Below are positions 63,574-64,000 of a stretch of 64,000 nt of DNA, piece by piece. The stretch is taken from positions 4,588,001 to 4,652,000 of the forward strand of contig NC_009614.1 of NCBI RefSeq assembly GCF_000012825.1, read 5' to 3'. The notes below the pieces were generated by a model, which saw only the letters and a list, made by a program, of their open reading frames with translations, ran no database searches and was not told where the DNA came from. The DNA comes from Phocaeicola vulgatus ATCC 8482 (lineage in GTDB: Bacteria; Bacteroidota; Bacteroidia; Bacteroidales; Bacteroidaceae). Position 1 is the stretch's first letter. Every line of letters begins with the position of its first letter. A program made the translations under genes and the position numbers.

Positions 63574-64000
63574 TTATGCGCATCACTGCGCGGTTAATAA
63601 TACATTGTATTTTGCCCATGGACGGAATTGACGGAGAAGGACGCATCGAGCGGATGTCACCAAAAGGCATAAAGAAAAAGCCGTCGAAAAGTTTTAATCA
63701 GGACTTTCCGACGGCTTTCTGTTATAATTATCAGAGGGTTATCAGCATCATTGTAACCTCAATAATATACATAAAGATCGTTGGAAAGTGTAATTGTATT
63801 TATTCAATGATTCAATGCTTGATGCATGAACATACGACACACGCTCAAAGCATTTTGTGCTTCGATATAATGTATTTGCAGGTATGTTCATTCTATTATG
63901 TTGCATCGTTGTTATATATAAATTATATTGCAAAGTTACGAATATTATTGAGAATCAATAAATTCTTATATATAAAAATGAAAAGTCACACATTAAAATA
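63574..64000. other. Terminal intergenic region
   Basis: There is no convincing gene in these 427 bp. A stem AAAGCCGTCG/CGACGGCTTT (63677-63686 with 63709-63718), partly extended inward and flanked by A- and T-runs, is a likely bidirectional terminator. The promoter of the leftward operon should lie just after 63573 but no clear -7 box is seen. Confidence 0.5.

Noticed and set aside
1..64000. tRNA or rRNA genes
   Set aside because: No cloverleaf-like or rRNA-like sequence was recognised by reading; a covariance search would settle it.

Overview
The window looks like accessory DNA from a gut Bacteroidales genome (Bacteroides, Phocaeicola or Parabacteroides type). The reasons are the -7 boxes of the form TAnnTTTG upstream of many genes, the near absence of Shine-Dalgarno sequences, IntDOT-like tyrosine recombinases whose Arg I position is not Arg, Bacteroides-style mob and T4CP genes, and long AT-rich gaps. 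Base composition changes in blocks: GC-rich up to about 9 kb, AT-rich at 9-13.5 kb, intermediate at 13.5-22.2 kb, and AT-rich from 22.4 kb to the end. That pattern fits layered horizontal acquisition.

Positions 1-9190 look like the terminal part of a conjugative element. It holds a 22-residue-repeat protein, a large polyvalent protein and a small protein (all three share a C-terminal tail), then a VirD4/TraG coupling protein, an HTH protein, a small RhuM/KilA-N-like gene and an integrase. Positions 9192-11192 hold two stand-alone PD-(D/E)XK nuclease-like genes and a truncated HARE-HTH remnant. Positions 11506-25164 belong to a second integrative element (HTH protein, integrase, membrane protein, excisionase-like protein, frameshifted primase-helicase). 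Its integrase is cut in two by a nested 8.76-kb integrative mobilizable element (13476-22239) flanked by an 8-bp direct repeat. The nested element carries pepE, mob genes, an oriT-like structure, DUF3408, two HTH genes and two integrases.

Positions 25.3-54.5 kb form a dense defence island. In order it holds an Mrr-like restriction endonuclease, an XRE regulator, a BREX type 3 operon (brxF-position gene, brxC, pglX, an inserted AlbA_2-type ATPase gene with a 21-bp tandem repeat, brxH, pglZ, brxA), and then a convergent six-gene operon that I do not recognise as a described system. In transcription order that operon is an M42 peptidase, a 34-residue cysteine-containing peptide, a hairpin terminator, a radical SAM/SPASM enzyme, an SNF2 ATPase, a large adenosine-deaminase-like protein with all metal ligands, and a small HIRAN-like protein. 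A third tightly overlapping operon follows (DUF6361, phospholipase-D-like protein, SF2 helicase).

Positions 55.9-64 kb are calmer: a glutaredoxin-like protein, a YdeI-family protein, a MATE transporter, a HipBA toxin-antitoxin pair, and a three-gene operon of two metallophosphoesterases and an unknown protein. The best candidate for a new system is the peptide/radical SAM/SNF2/deaminase operon at 39859-47735.
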